A stretch of 64,000 nucleotides of DNA from Sphagnum magellanicum (GCA_021904315.1 CM038915.1:18662001-18726000), one strand, 5' to 3'; counted from the first letter of the stretch, positions 25,253 through 37,769 are shown. Notes: generated by a model not told the origin, from the letters alone. Program-made: numbers and translations.

Positions 25253-25605
25253 TTATCTATCACACTGCCACCAAATCATCACCCTGATTTGTTGATGATT
25301 CTCACATGTTAGCGCTATGAGTGCACTGGTGTTCACACTTGGAATCAAGGGTAGAGTATCAGAGGCTGATAAGGCAGGAACTTGTCTGCACTCCAGACCT
25401 TCTTCTTTGGTGCAGTTTCTCTGACAACCACAGCCTCTACTTAGATTTGAATCCACAGAGAGTGAGGATGAAGGATTCCTGAACATAATTGTGAAAAAAT
25501 TGACCTAATTTAGTACCTTTTGTTGTCTTTCAAATATGCATCAATTGATGATTTGTTTCCATCAATCAAAATTGCTACCTCTTCAGTAGAAGGCTCATTC
25601 TTCAT
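25253..25605 (-). pseudogene. Candidate coding fragments of an unrecognised protein
   Basis: Two minus-strand frames look more protein-like than their surroundings. The first (25,605-25,510) starts MKNEPSTEEVAILIDGNKS and ends in KDNKRY-stop. The second (25,486-25,253) contains a Cys cluster (GCGCQRNC), a Ser-rich start and a stop after WWQCDR. The 38 bases at 25,516-25,479 begin GT and end AG, and removing them restores one continuous frame (KR then NPSSSLS). Thirty-eight bases is shorter than usual plant introns, so the join may be coincidence or a trace of an unusual intron. I cannot name the protein. Confidence 0.3.
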
Positions 25606-25888
25606 AATTCTGACTCCAAGATGTGCAAAATATTAAGAGTTCTGAACTGCATATGATCATTGCCTAGCTCGGTTTCTTTTCAGTAACATGAAATACTTAC
25701 AAACTTGGCTGATTTGAGCTCAAACATTCAACATAAATGTCCGTAACACCCATCTCATAGATTTGTAGCCCTGCACACAATCTGAATGCACTCTGAGCCA
25801 CAAGACACCAACCCAAACATGTCTAACCCCCATTCTTGCAGGCCATGTGTTGGTGTCAAAAACACATTCAAAAACTTAGAAGAAAGGG

Positions 25889-25975
25889 AAACCCTAAAAC
25901 CTAATTCCTTAAAAAAAAACCCTAAACCCAGGTTTGAAAAACCCTAAACCTTAAAACCCTAGAAACCCTAAGTCC
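25889..25975 (+). repeat. Telomere-like CCCTAAA cluster
   Basis: At least five aaaccctaaa or aaaccctag motifs lie within about 90 bases, separated by short spacers. This is the plant telomere heptamer in degenerate form. It may be an interstitial telomeric relic or a telobox-rich promoter-like segment. Confidence 0.6.
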
Positions 25976-25979
25976 TTAA

Positions 25980-28900
25980 TGGCAATTGTGATATTTCAGT
26001 GGATTTAGAGAACAAAATCAATATTTGATTTTTGGAAAGTTTTTGAAAACCTTCCCATTCATGTTATTTATTGACAAGTTGGGCTTTGATTTGGTGACAT
26101 GAAAGTTTATGTTGTGATTGGAATGTGTGAGGTTTTTATCATGAACAACCACATGAGAATCAAGATTGTTAGTATTGCAAGGATTCAAGGTTTTGTAAAA
26201 CATATGATCTATGTTATAATTAACGTATTAGTTCTCATCTACAAGCAAATTCTTTTCTTTAAATGTGAATATTAAGTAGTTCTAAAACATCAACGTCAAT
26301 TTCAACCAAAAAAAAAGTGTCAATCCAAAAATTTCTTGGAAGTTCAGCAACTTTTGTTATGTGACTTGGAATGGAGTGACTTTTCAACATAGATTTCCCC
26401 ATTCGTACATGATGGTTTCATTCATATCCACAAGTTCAATTCATATCAAACTTTTACGTTTACTAGCTAACATCACATTTCATTTTATAATTACGAACAG
26501 TGTATATAAAAAGTAGCATTGATATATGTGAACTATTACAAAAGGTATGACAATGAAAGGTTCCACATAAGAAATAGTTTAAATCTCAAAGACATTAACT
26601 ACCACTTGTTGTTCATGATGAAAACCTCACATACTTCATTCATAACATGAACTTCACCTAGACATTGTTATCCCAAACCAAGACCTATGTATCATTTAAT
26701 ACTTTTGAATAGAAGACATTAACCACCACTTGTGGTTGTTGATGGTGAAAACCTCGCAAACTCCAATCATAATATGAACTTCACTTGGATATTGTTATCC
26801 CAAATCAAGACTTATGTTTCATTCAATACTTTTGAATGTAAGGTCTTCCAAAAATTGCCTACAATCAAATTTGAAAGGTTATTAAAAAGATGAAATGATT
26901 ATTCATGGCTTCCATAATTAGGATGGCAATTAAGTTCCTAACATTAGAGTTGTCTTTTTTTTCATTATTTCATTATTTGTAAATTATGTTATCAATTAAA
27001 CTTCTTCATTCAAAGTTTAAAATCTTCCCCTTATTTATTTCCCTCATCTCTTTAACCAAGCACAGGTCAATTAAAAAAATGTTTATTAAAAAAATCATAT
27101 GATGGATACACCTCAAGTTATCACACAAATTGAAAGTCTAAGAAGAAAACATAAACAAAAATAACTTGACAATTATTCAACGAGGAAACAAATAAACCAT
27201 AAAAACATTGTAAAAACATGATTTTTGCAAATGAAGTAGTTTCAAAAGCCAACCCATACATTTTAAGAACTTATGAAACAATAGATTTGAAGGTTCCAAA
27301 GGTGAAAACATTGAAGGTGAATTTTTTTTGTGAAACAAATCTCAAGTGGATTTGAACACAACTCTTGGAAAAGAACCTTTGTCGTTTGAAAAAGAATTAA
27401 TTGAACTCTCCATTTTAGTGAGAAAGATAATTTTAACCTTTAAATCTTCAAACGCATAATACCATTTATGGATTACACCAATTTTGTATTGTTTAAAGCA
27501 ATCAAACCCACATACTTATAGCATACAAATTTTATAATACTTGCATATTAGGGATTAGAAAAATTTGCAAGAAATATCATTATAAGTTGAAGCCACCAAT
27601 GCCCATACATGAATGATTTAGAATGCTAGGACTATTGAATTTGTTTAAATAAATAAAGAAAATAAATGTATGATGTTAAAACTTATTAAACAAATTATTT
27701 ACAAGCTTTTTTTACCAAAAACAACAATTTAACATAATTAGACAAGCATTAAACATAATTTGGTGTTTGAAAAAATTGGGCTTTTATGTCAAAAGTGAAA
27801 ATTAGATAAAATGCAATGGGATATATACCAATCCATTACCTAAAATCTAATAATGTAATGTGAATGAAAAATTATTTACTAAGACTTATAATCAAGAAGA
27901 TGTTTCAACTATTCAATCATATGGAAAGACTCCTTTGAAAATATATTGTAATCACATTTTAACTAGACATATATGTATTATGAAAGTAAAAAGAAATTTA
28001 TGAACTAATGAAAAGTTCATAAAAAGAAAGAAATTGATGCAAAATATTATATTTTGTAAAACCTTTTAAATTGGTTTTTGAATCCATTTGGATATTTCTT
28101 TATAACAAGGAGAATTCAAAGGATTGAGAAAAAAGATAGATAGTTTAACACTAAATCTTAAAGGGATTAAAAACTTAATGTCTCAAATGTTGTAGCTCAA
28201 GGATTGTCAAATGTTATCAAATAATATTATAATGTAAGTTGCAACAAAAACCTTGTGAATTTGGGGCACATGCCTTGATTTTGTTGAAAATCTAAAACAT
28301 TACAACAACATTCCATGTGCAATGGTTGATTTGTATTTCATATGTCAAAAACTTTCAATATGGTTTTATTTTGAAATGATTAACTTGAGTATGCATATGA
28401 TGTACTTATTTATTATGCAAAAATACCAAATTAAAATAACTATGGACTTATAAAATGGATCAAATGAATTGTGGAGCCAAATAAAAAAATATTTTATATA
28501 GACTTCAAAATAGTCTGTTATTCCTTTTTTTTTCTTTTTTTTTCCGCAGTGTTAAAAATTTGAGTATTGTCATAAGTCTATATCATTATGGAAAATTCAA
28601 AAGTTATTCATTTTATGTTAGGTTTGTGCACACATTTATAAAATAATTTTAATATAGTTAGGTGCTAGTAGTAGATAAAATAATTACTTAGATTGAATGG
28701 ATTGAATATTGTTCATCTCTTTGGTCATTCCAAGGTTCAAAAAAATACAAAAGAAATGGACTAAATAGGTATGAATGTTTTTTTGCCACATAGTGAGCCA
28801 CCTCAGCTTGCATTCACCTAGTTTGATCAACATTGTCAATCTCATTTATTATGTCATTACCTTTTCTTTTTTTTTGTCATTCAGATTGCAGAAAATGCAT

Positions 28901-30390
28901 GGGGGTGGGGGAGGGGGAGGGTGTGCTATAAATGGGTGTTTTGGATTTGATTTTTTCCCCTTAAACTTTTTATAATTCTTTTCTTTAGGGTAAGGTCTAA
29001 GATGAGGGCATTACTACACAAGATTGATAGTTAAGTGCACACCCAATTTTGATAATGTTTTCCTTGGATGAAAGCTTAGTATTCGTTATAATGAAAAATG
29101 GCCCATAGATAAGATCAAACAATATAGATGTAGAATCAATGGTTGAAAGAAACTTGTATGTCTATATGAACTCACCTCACAAATAGTGGGAGCCATACAA
29201 TGTGTAAGAACCCTTTTTCAAATGCAATATACCCTTCTTATTCTGGAGGTAAATTACACAAGGTAGACATTCTTCCATTTTACATTACAAAATTTTCCAA
29301 GTATGAAATTGAAAGGTTACTTTTCAAACAAAAAGTGGATAGGGTCAAACATAAAATACAAGATATATTGAGAAGCTAGGTTTATTTCTAGGAACAAATA
29401 AATGCTTTGAGCAATTAAAAAGATGATCAAATATATGTGCAAAGGAAAATGCAATATTGAGTGAAATTATACCTAGTTAATGAGGTGATTTGTTGCAAAA
29501 ATGGAATGATTTGAATGAGCTTGGAAAAGAAATTGAATTCAATAGTACACCCAATATTTTTCCATTAGTAAGTTTTGAAGCTTCTCAAGGGACAATTGGG
29601 TACTCAAAAGGGAAACAATGTTCGTAGCATGGGTTGATGGACTATGGGAGGGGAATATATGTGAGATCTTCAAGGACATGATTGAAAACATCATCAAACA
29701 TTTTGGGGATAGTTTTGGTGCTTTGAAAACACAAGTGCACACAAATTGGAAAGATTATGGAAATGTTTTTTATTGAAAACATCAATGTCATGTTTACATA
29801 TAACCATGGTATGAGTATAACCAAATTTATTATTTTAAATAATGGCATGATATAAGTAGGGACAAGATCAACAATTATTGAACATGAATATTGGTATTAA
29901 TATGTGTAAAATCCATTATATTTTTACATGTATTTCATTCTAACTTTCAAGTTGATTATAACAAATAACAATTTCAAGAAAAATAAATAAAAATGATTAG
30001 TAAGGTCCATGGGATCAACCACAAACTTCTTGATTCAAAGGATCATGATTTAAAACACATTGTTGTATATTTTCAAATAATAACATGTTGAATATATGAC
30101 TATCATTATTTTTAAAATGTAAATTCCAACCTTGTTATTATTACACAATATAATATTTGGGATTGTGTGTATTGTGGGTTGAATTGGACTTGGCTTTAAA
30201 TGTAACTAACATTTAATGTTTTTTCAAAAACACCCATTATAAAAGTTTTGTAAATTTGGAAAACTTGTCTAACAATCACATTAGAGGATTTTATCACGAA
30301 AAAAAAATTTGGAACCCAAACCAATATTCATGTCAAAAACTAGGAATTAAACAATTTTGATTTACATTAATGTTGTGTAGCTCTTCTTTT
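25980..30390. other. Anonymous, very AT-rich DNA
   Basis: No gene or complete transposon recognised. Within it, 26,560-26,690 and 26,700-26,850 are a local duplication (gacattaac-accacttgt ... gaaaacctc ... acttcac ... ttatcccaaa-caagac). A G-rich stretch occurs at about 28,900-28,922. Confidence 0.45.
26585..26855 (+). repeat. Tandem duplication, ~120 bp unit
   Basis: Two copies of a segment containing attaactaccacttgt or attaaccaccacttgt, gatgaaaacctc, cataa-atgaacttcac and ttgttatcccaaa lie next to each other. Divergence is modest. Confidence 0.6.
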
Positions 30391-32047
30391 CATTACAAGA
30401 AAACGTGACTTTTTAGAAGGTCCAACTTGATTAAAATGTCCACATTGACCAATGGGGATGGTCATTTTGACTAAAGGTTTAGGGCATGAAAGACACACAT
30501 TACTTTTGACTAAAACATTTGATTAAAGTGACTTTTTTGACCATGTGACAAACCAAACGTGTCAAAAAGGCTAGAAGTTCATCAAAATGACAACATCACA
30601 AATTTAAAAGCTTCATGGGTTCATTCCAAATCCATGCGAAATCTATTATTTAGTACGTTTGTATTGTTTAAACACAAATGTTGTGCATTATTTAAACATG
30701 AAAATTGTGTGCACAATTTTGTGTGTAAACAACATAAATAGACATCAACATTTGTGTTTAAATAATACAAATAAGCATATGACATTCATGTCTAAACAAT
30801 GTGCACAACATTGATGTTCAAATAATATGAATAGATGAATAACATTTGTGTCTATTGCATACAAACCTATGAAAAGTAGATTTTGCATGAATATTATTGC
30901 CAAATCATAACCCATGAAGTTTGTGATGAAAGCTTAGTCAAATTGACCATAGTTAATCACCATTGTGATTTATAATTAGTCAAATTGACCATTTTGATTT
31001 GACACTCAATAAATCAACCATAGTAATTTGGTTATTTAACCTATAAGTTTATTTTGCATATGGTACATACCAATTTAAGTTCATAACTAATAAACCTTAA
31101 ATTAGGCATATTATATCTAATAACTATTTATAAAGTTTAATAGGTTATTTACATGTTACCTTCAAGCACATGTAGGTATTTAAATTTAATACATTAATTA
31201 GTTAATAATTGATAGTTAATATTCAATAATTTATGATTATAATTTTATATAATTAATAAGTCACCAAATAAATGTCATTTAATAACTATAATTAATTTAT
31301 CCATCAATTTGTTAATTGATTGATTATTCTTATTGAATTATCAATTTTATCTAATGTTTTGGCTAATACTTGATAGTAATTTATAATAATGAATAGTAGT
31401 CAATATATAATTATAAATAATTATTAAATCATAATGGATAATCAATAATGATGAATTAATATTAAATTTAAAATAATCATTAATTAATAATTAATAGGAA
31501 AAAATCAATTATCGATTGTTGATATTATTTATTTATTTATAATTCATAATAATTAATCAATCATTTTAAATGATTTTTATTAATTACCTATAGGTAACCT
31601 ATCCTACTAATTAGGTTAGTAGTTTAAGCCACCTAGGCCTACTAGGTTGGTAGCCTAAGCCTAGACCTACTTAATAGGCTAGGCTACCTACCTAGTATGC
31701 ATAGGCTAGGTTATTAATAGGCTATTAGGTACCTACATAGCCTACTAAATAACATAGGCATAAATACCTTACTAGATATGTTTAAACATAGACTTAGTAG
31801 GTACCTATAAGGCTTAGTAAACTATAACCTACATGTAACCTAAATACGTGCATTTATTAATAGGTACCTCCTACCTACCTAGGTTAACCAACCTATAACC
31901 GACCTATTTATGTAAGTAGTGTCAAAAAATTCAAATTCATTTAGTACAATATGCATATTGAAAAACATTCCTAGAAGTTGCTTACAATATGTTGGTCCAA
32001 AATAATGTTCATTGCAAATATGTTGTCCAAGAAAATCACCTTATGGG

Positions 32048-32115
32048 ATAATGGTGCAACGTTTAAAGACTTGGTTCCTCAATGTGGAGGTGAGGAATTC
32101 AAGTCCCCACATTTG
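32048..32115 (+). mobile_element. tRNA-related SINE head
   Basis: Box A-like taatggtgcaacg, then gaattcaagtccc as a degenerate box B. The arrangement parallels the SINE at 9,611, and both sit inside CACTA elements of one family. Confidence 0.45.
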
Positions 32116-32384
32116 CAACCTAGGCTACCTTGGTTATATAAGTGACCTAATTAGGTAGTCTAGGTTACAAAAGCTATTAGACCACCTAGCCTAGGCTATT
32201 TGGTTTAGTAAAAGTGGTTTTGTCTCACCTAAGTGGCCAAGCTAAGTGGCTTAACTTAGGCCTAGGACATAAGGTTGGTAGGTAGACAAATAAATAAAAT
32301 TAGTGTGAACCCTGTGCATAATGCACATGTGTGTTATTTCAACAATGTTTGGTTTTTTTAAAAAAAAATTCTTTTCAAACAACT

Positions 32385-32640
32385 GTCTGTGGCCTGGGTG
32401 CCGTTCTCGGGAGACGGGCTGATTGCCTCCGGGGCCTTGTCTGGTCTGGTCTAGGGTAGGGTGGTAGGTACCTAGGATGATCCCATGGCTTTAACAGGCT
32501 CTATGACCTAGGCTAGTAGGTACCTACTACCTACCCTACAAATAACGGTGCGGTGAAATCACTGTCCGTCCGAAATCACTGTCACAGACAAATAGACTGA
32601 CAGACAAACTTGCTGAATTAATATATTAGATTTTGGCATT
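32385..32640. other. GC-rich insert ending in a LINE/SINE-like tail
   Basis: A block with gtgccgttctcgggagacgg is far more GC-rich than its surroundings. About 200 bp on, it gives way to cagacagacaaacttgctg and aatatattagatt. The latter resembles the 3' tails of some LINE-mobilised sequences, but I cannot assign a family or find target duplications. Confidence 0.3.
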
Positions 32641-32756
32641 AATTATTAGGTTTATTAATTAGGTAGGTAGGTAGGTAAAAAGGGTAAAATAGATAGGGTA
32701 ATCATTTAATTTATTAATATTTTCATATTAATTTTCAATAAAATGATTTAAATTAT

Positions 32757-33010
32757 ATATATATTTGGTCATTGCTCAAATTATATTATTGTCATGGTGG
32801 TTCAATAAAAACCCAATCAAAAAAACCAACCAACCAAAAAGACTTAGTCGAAATAATTGAGTCCAAATTGATTTGTCCAAAATATATATATTTGGTCGTT
32901 GCTCAAATTATATTATTATCATGGTGGTTCAATAAAAACCCAATCAAAAAAACCAACCAACCAAAAAGACTTAGTCGAAATAATTGAGTCCGAATTGATT
33001 TGTCCAAAAT
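32757..33010 (+). repeat. Recent 127-bp tandem duplication
   Basis: The segment from atatttggtc to ttgtccaaaat occurs twice in tandem (copies start near 32,757 and 32,884) with only about three differences. It is one of the youngest changes in the window and produces a self-repeating open frame at 32,772-32,987 that is not a gene. Confidence 0.9.
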
Positions 33011-33764
33011 GGCACCTTGGTTAAATTGGACATGGGTGCAAAAAACCCATATGGGGGGTTTTTTTGACCAAAATTCTCGGTCAAAAAAATCATGATTTTT
33101 TGTGGTGATTTTAAGAAAACCTTGGGTTTTAATTTTGAAATTTTCATTTTTTTTAATGTTCTTTAAGTGTGAGTTTGAGTTTGGTTTTTCCGATTTCGAA
33201 ACCCTTTTAGTCCAATATTGACATTTTTTCAAATTCAAGAACCATTCAAACTATTTTAAGTTTTAACTAGTGTTGGGTGGGTATGAGAAATCTGATGAGA
33301 ATTAGTCAAAATTTTAGGTCAATTCTCACCAGTAAAACCACCAAATATGATGCAAAGCGATATTTGGGCTAATATTTAACTTGCAAGATCTCATTGGGAT
33401 GAGAATTGGCCCCTTGAGACCCTCTTTTTTTATATAAATTTTAAAGCATGTGTTCTTCATTATGTGTTTGAGTTGTGTTAGCTTATGCTCAATGTTTTGT
33501 AGCTTGAACTTTGAGCTTTACTTTTGTTGGGCCTAGACTATTGCATTGGAACCAACTTTTGGAAATTTTACATTAGATGAATTGGTTTCTTTGGTGAAAA
33601 TGTGTAAACTGTTTAGATTGGAACAGATTGTTTTGGTGTTCAAAATGTGGACACAATAAGTAGATGTACAACATCTTATCAATTGGTAAGGCCAACGTGT
33701 TTGTGATCCCTTGTTTTTTTATGTTTCATTGTTCTTCTTTTTTATAGCTTGAAAGCTCTTGTTC

Positions 33765-34100
33765 TTGCTCAGCTCTTCATTTTCTTGGTTGGTTCCTTGC
33801 ATTATTGTTTAGCTCTTCACATCATTGTTCAATTCTTCACATGTTGTTTGATTCCTTGTGTTGCTACTCAACCCCTTGTGTTCTTATTGGGCTCCTCACA
33901 TTGTTGTTTGTTTCTTCATATGTTGTTCGACTATTTGCATTGTTATTTAACCCTTCACATTATAACTCAATTGTTTCAAATTGTTCAACTCTTCCACATT
34001 GGTGCTTGACTCCAACCCATGTTGTTGTTTTAAGGTACCTTTTTCACTTAGTTTCCATGTTGATTGGTTCTTCATGTTGTGACTTAGCTCTTCACATCGA
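33765..34100 (+). repeat. Degenerate ~21-bp minisatellite inside the hAT
   Basis: About a dozen units of the type CTTCACATTGTTGTTCGACTC occur with variable spacing. Leu/His/Cys-rich frames across it (33,749-34,152) are consequences of the repeat, not a gene. Confidence 0.7.
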
Positions 34101-35267
34101 TCTAGTATTACCCCCCACCTTCTTTGTGCAAGCTCAAGAACAAGGATGTTGAAAGCATTGGATTGGAGTTCCATATTTTGGAGAAGCTTCATTTTTCATT
34201 GTTTTAAATAAACATTATAATTATTTCCATTTGCTTTTGGGTTTTTTGTCTTTTTTTAAAAAATTGTGTTTATTTCATTTATTTTCATGTTCAAAGGCAA
34301 TTCAATTTAATTTTAGTTTTTTTTCATTTTTTATTCAACATGGCAACACTTTATCATAGTAAATATGTTTGTTCTTAATATGATTTTTTTTTCATTCGCA
34401 CACATTTTTTTACATTGCATTGCCTTTTCATTTTGCATGCTCATTTTTACATGATGAAAAGAGGAGGGTGAAGTGAATTGTCTTGATTTTGTAAATGTTT
34501 TGAGTTCTATTTGGTAGGCTTTAAATAGTTAAATCAAATTGCAAGTTAAAAATTAAAACCACACTTTGGAGAACAGACTTTTGCTTCATTTTTTCCACTT
34601 TTATTAAACAACAATCTTGCCAAAAATGGAGCAATCATGTGAAATTGAAAATAAAATAACAATTGAAAATGAAACAAATGAATTTTTCCATGAAAAGGTT
34701 TAATTTCATCTTACAAAACACATGGTATAACAACTTTCAACATACATGTGAATGCAAACCATGCCATTATTATAAAAACATTTGAGGAGGAAGTCAATAG
34801 TCCTTTCAAAAAAACTATTCAAAAGCAACTAACAAAAAAAAGGCCTATCTTGTTTGGAGGTCAAACACCAAATTTTTTTGTTGCAAAACATCCTTGAGAA
34901 AAAATTATGATGTGTAGCAAATATAATTTTTGCAAGATTTAAGCCTAAGTTTGATTATCAAAAATCACTTGCCAATACAACTTGTGCACAATATTTGATT
35001 CAAGCGTCTAGCCTTACATTTATGTTTTCAAGAAAACAATTTTTTCAAGTCTAGATGTTACCTATCTTGGTGTAAAAAATGAAACAAGAATTTATGTTCT
35101 ACCCAAATTAGCAAAATAAAATATTACAATAGCAAGTTTTGATTTTTAGATGTCTCAAGGTGCATATGACATTTTTATTTTTGTGATAAAAAGTTTAAAG
35201 GTTAAAACTAGCAACCAAAACATGGCAATATTGGTTTGTTTGAAGTAAAAAGAAATATTAGTCAAGC

Positions 35268-36710
35268 TTCGGTAATAGATTTAATAGAATTTCCAGATGA
35301 ATATGGGTTGAGGAATAAATTTCTTTCTTATGTAAAGGTTGAGGGGTCAAATTTGAATGTTATAACAACTACCTTAAAATTTGTTTTAATTTGTTAGTGT
35401 TTGGGTTTGGAGGAAAACTTTCACAATACTTGTTTTGACCATACATGTTTTAAAGACTATCAATATGTGACAATAGATGGAAGAATGTGCTGAAATTTCA
35501 AGTATGCTTTTATTAAATATGTTCAATTAAATTTGCAAATACGTATAACTTGGCTTAAAAATATGGAAAAAACAACAAGAATGGAGTAAAGCTTGTGATG
35601 ATTATGGTACCCATCGAATAAAATTAAACATTCTAATTAAGACAAGGTAGAATCATTTTTTCTTAAATTCATTTTCATAATCATTTTTACAATCATTTTT
35701 TGAATATAAATTGTAATTGAAAATGTTAACATTGAATGTTAAACTTTGTTTAAAATTTTGTTGACAAAATGATTAATATGTTCCAAGACATTTTGTAATT
35801 CCATAATGTTATTAACCTTTGTTACAACAAATAGACTATTGTCAGAATTAATGGAAGAATGCCTCCTCTTCTTACATGGCACATTTTTCAAATGATTGTG
35901 GATTACCTTTCTCTGGTTACAAATACTTATGATTGTAATTAGTTTTGAGGCCATTGGTTGCTAAATGATGCATTGTATTTGTAATAATAATGTGTTTGAA
36001 ACTAAGAGAAGAAGCTAAAATCCTACTAACCTTAATCAATTTGATAAAAGATGGTTATAGGGTTGTTTTTGAAATTTTGTCTTTGTTGGTTTGTAACATT
36101 AAAAAAAAGGCTTTTGGAGTGTTGATGTCTTTCCTTTCATTCCTAAGGAAATATGAAAGCACAAAACACAATCTTATTTTTCTATGTTACCTTATATTTA
36201 AAAGCCTTTGCTTAATTTTATTTTTTTTGGTTGTAAAAAAGGTGTGACTATTGTTGCAGAATATGATAGGAGATCTTTATATGATCCAATGTTTATGAAA
36301 TGCCATCATCATTTACCTCTTATGTCAAAATTTTAGGTTGATTGTGCAAACAAAGTAGTTGATGAATGTTTTTAATCAACAATTAGCACAATGTCAAACT
36401 AGTGAAAGAGCTTGTGAATATAAATTTTTTTATTTTCAAATGATACCAAGTTAATATTAAGGATACCAAATGTCTTCTCCAATGGTGGGAGAAACATGAA
36501 CCATGTTTCTTACTATTGGTTTTCTGGCCCACCAAATATTAAGCATCACGTAAGATCACAAATTGAAACTAAAAGGATTTCTTTTCAAATTAACATATTA
36601 ACAAATTAAAAAAGATGTCATTTAAAAAAATTATTAATTCATTAAAGTTGATATTTTTCAACATAAATTGGCTTAATGATCTTAAGGTTGGTTGTAAATC
36701 ACCTTTTTAT
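35268..36710 (+). pseudogene. hAT transposase relic
   Basis: Blocks matching plant hAT transposases of the DUF659 / hAT C-terminal dimerisation type occur in the right order but in shifting frames. They are VIDLIEFPDEYGLRNKFLSY followed by VKVEGSNLN (about 35,268-35,370), CFDHTCFKDYQY (about 35,430-35,465), MFQDILQFHNVINLCYNKQ (about 35,775-35,830), GHWLLNDALYL (about 35,950-35,985), SFLSFLRKYES (about 36,130-36,160), VAEYDRRSLYDPMFMKCHHH (about 36,255-36,310), QWWEKHEP (about 36,480-36,505) and INWLNDLKVGCKSP (about 36,660-36,705). It would have cut and pasted the surrounding element. Many stops and frame changes make it non-functional. The N-terminal BED finger is not recognisable. Confidence 0.8.
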
Positions 36711-37096
36711 TTGGTAGAGTTAATCACATTAGAATTTAAGCAATTATAGGAATTAAAAGGTTCCCTTGAATGGGATGAAGTTGTGAACATGTGAAATGTT
36801 GGAAGGAAAAAAAATAAAATGTTATTTTTACCGTCTTGGATAATTATAAATAAATAAAAGCTAAAAATAATTGAACTTTTGATAATTAGCTTGTGAGAAT
36901 TGATTGCCCTTAAATTTGTAAGTACCAACATTTAAAGAAGTTTAATTGATTTATTTTTTTCAAAATTTTGATACCCGAGCTAATTCTCTTTAATCATGAA
37001 AAAAATATAAAACCAACTCAATTTTAAAAACTTGTGTGAAGTCCAAAACCAACAATTTTCACACAAAAATGAAAATTACCCAACATTGGTTTTAAC

Positions 37097-37250
37097 TAAT
37101 GTTGTGCAATTATTTGAATTTATAAAAAGCTATTGATTCTAATATTCAAATTATTTAAGGATTGGAAAAACGTTGGTTCTAACTTTTTGAAAAAATATTA
37201 GTCATTAAAATTTTCAATTATTTCAAAAACCTTACAAATTTGAAAGTTTT
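37097..37250 (+). mobile_element. hAT-like 5' end adjoining the complete hAT
   Basis: Starts TAATGTTGTGCAATTATTTG directly after a GTTTTAAC octamer. Related to the terminus at 23,006. The right end is not identified. Confidence 0.45.
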
Positions 37251-37769
37251 CATGAATGAATTAATAATGAAGAGGTAGTGTCAAAGTTGATTATTTGTTT
37301 TCAAGCAAAATTTTGGATTTTCTTTTTTCTTCTTCTTGAATAAATTAGTCTTGTATGAAATATAAAAGGATGAAAGTTCTTCAATGAATCTTTATTTGCA
37401 TTCAACTTGCTTACTAACTTCAAAGTTTTAATATTGGGTTTGGTTATTGGCATATTATTAGTCTTGGCTTGACCACAACTCCCAAAAATGAAAGAAATTC
37501 AAACAAGAAGCAAAATATACAAGAATGCCCACCTCAATCATTATTGCCATGATTACATTACAAAAAGTGCAAATAATTAGTTTTTTTTAAGTGTAAAAAA
37601 ATGCAAATAATCAATTTCCCTGAAGTGTAAAAAGGGCCATTTTCATTGTTAAAAATGGGATCTTACATTGGTAGCCATAAAATGTCCATATCTAAGTATG
37701 ATTTCTTGTTGGGTAATGGGTGGGACAATAAGGAATAAAATGAACATTTTTTGGGCCTAGAATTTGAGA
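37251..37769. other. Anonymous AT-rich DNA
   Basis: Nothing recognisable beyond a local duplication of a gtgtaaaaa-rich phrase near 37,565-37,640. Confidence 0.4.

Larger units (their letters stand above)
30391..33107. mobile_element. CACTA-like element, 2.7 kb, non-autonomous
   Basis: Left end CATTACAAGAAAACGTGACT and right end TTTTTTGTGGTG (inverted: CACCACAAAAAATC) are diverged CACTA termini. Flanks are ttt and att, an imperfect 3-bp duplication. Subterminal copies of GTCAAATTGACCA and GGTCATTTTGAC recur near both ends and match the subterminal motif of the 9,223-10,029 element. The interior lacks transposase. It carries a ~60-bp degenerate tandem repeat (about 30,640-30,870), CCTAGG/TAGGT-rich sequence (about 31,590-31,910 and 32,150-32,700), a SINE head, a GC-rich insert and a recent tandem duplication. 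Confidence 0.65.
33268..37088 (+). mobile_element. Complete hAT transposon, decayed
   Basis: Termini are TAGTGTTGGGT (left) and ACCCAACATTG (right), inverted with two mismatches. The 3,821-bp element is flanked by a perfect 8-bp duplication, GTTTTAAC, at 33,260-33,267 and 37,089-37,096. Both the length and the nTnnnnAn form of the duplication are characteristic of hAT insertions. The plus strand carries a recognisable transposase relic (35,268-36,710). The 5' third contains a degenerate minisatellite. Immediately after the right duplication another hAT-like 5' terminus begins (37,097). Confidence 0.88.

Noticed and set aside
33749-34152. Overlapping Leu/His/Cys-rich frames that look membrane-like
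   Set aside because: They are translations of the ~21-bp minisatellite inside the hAT.
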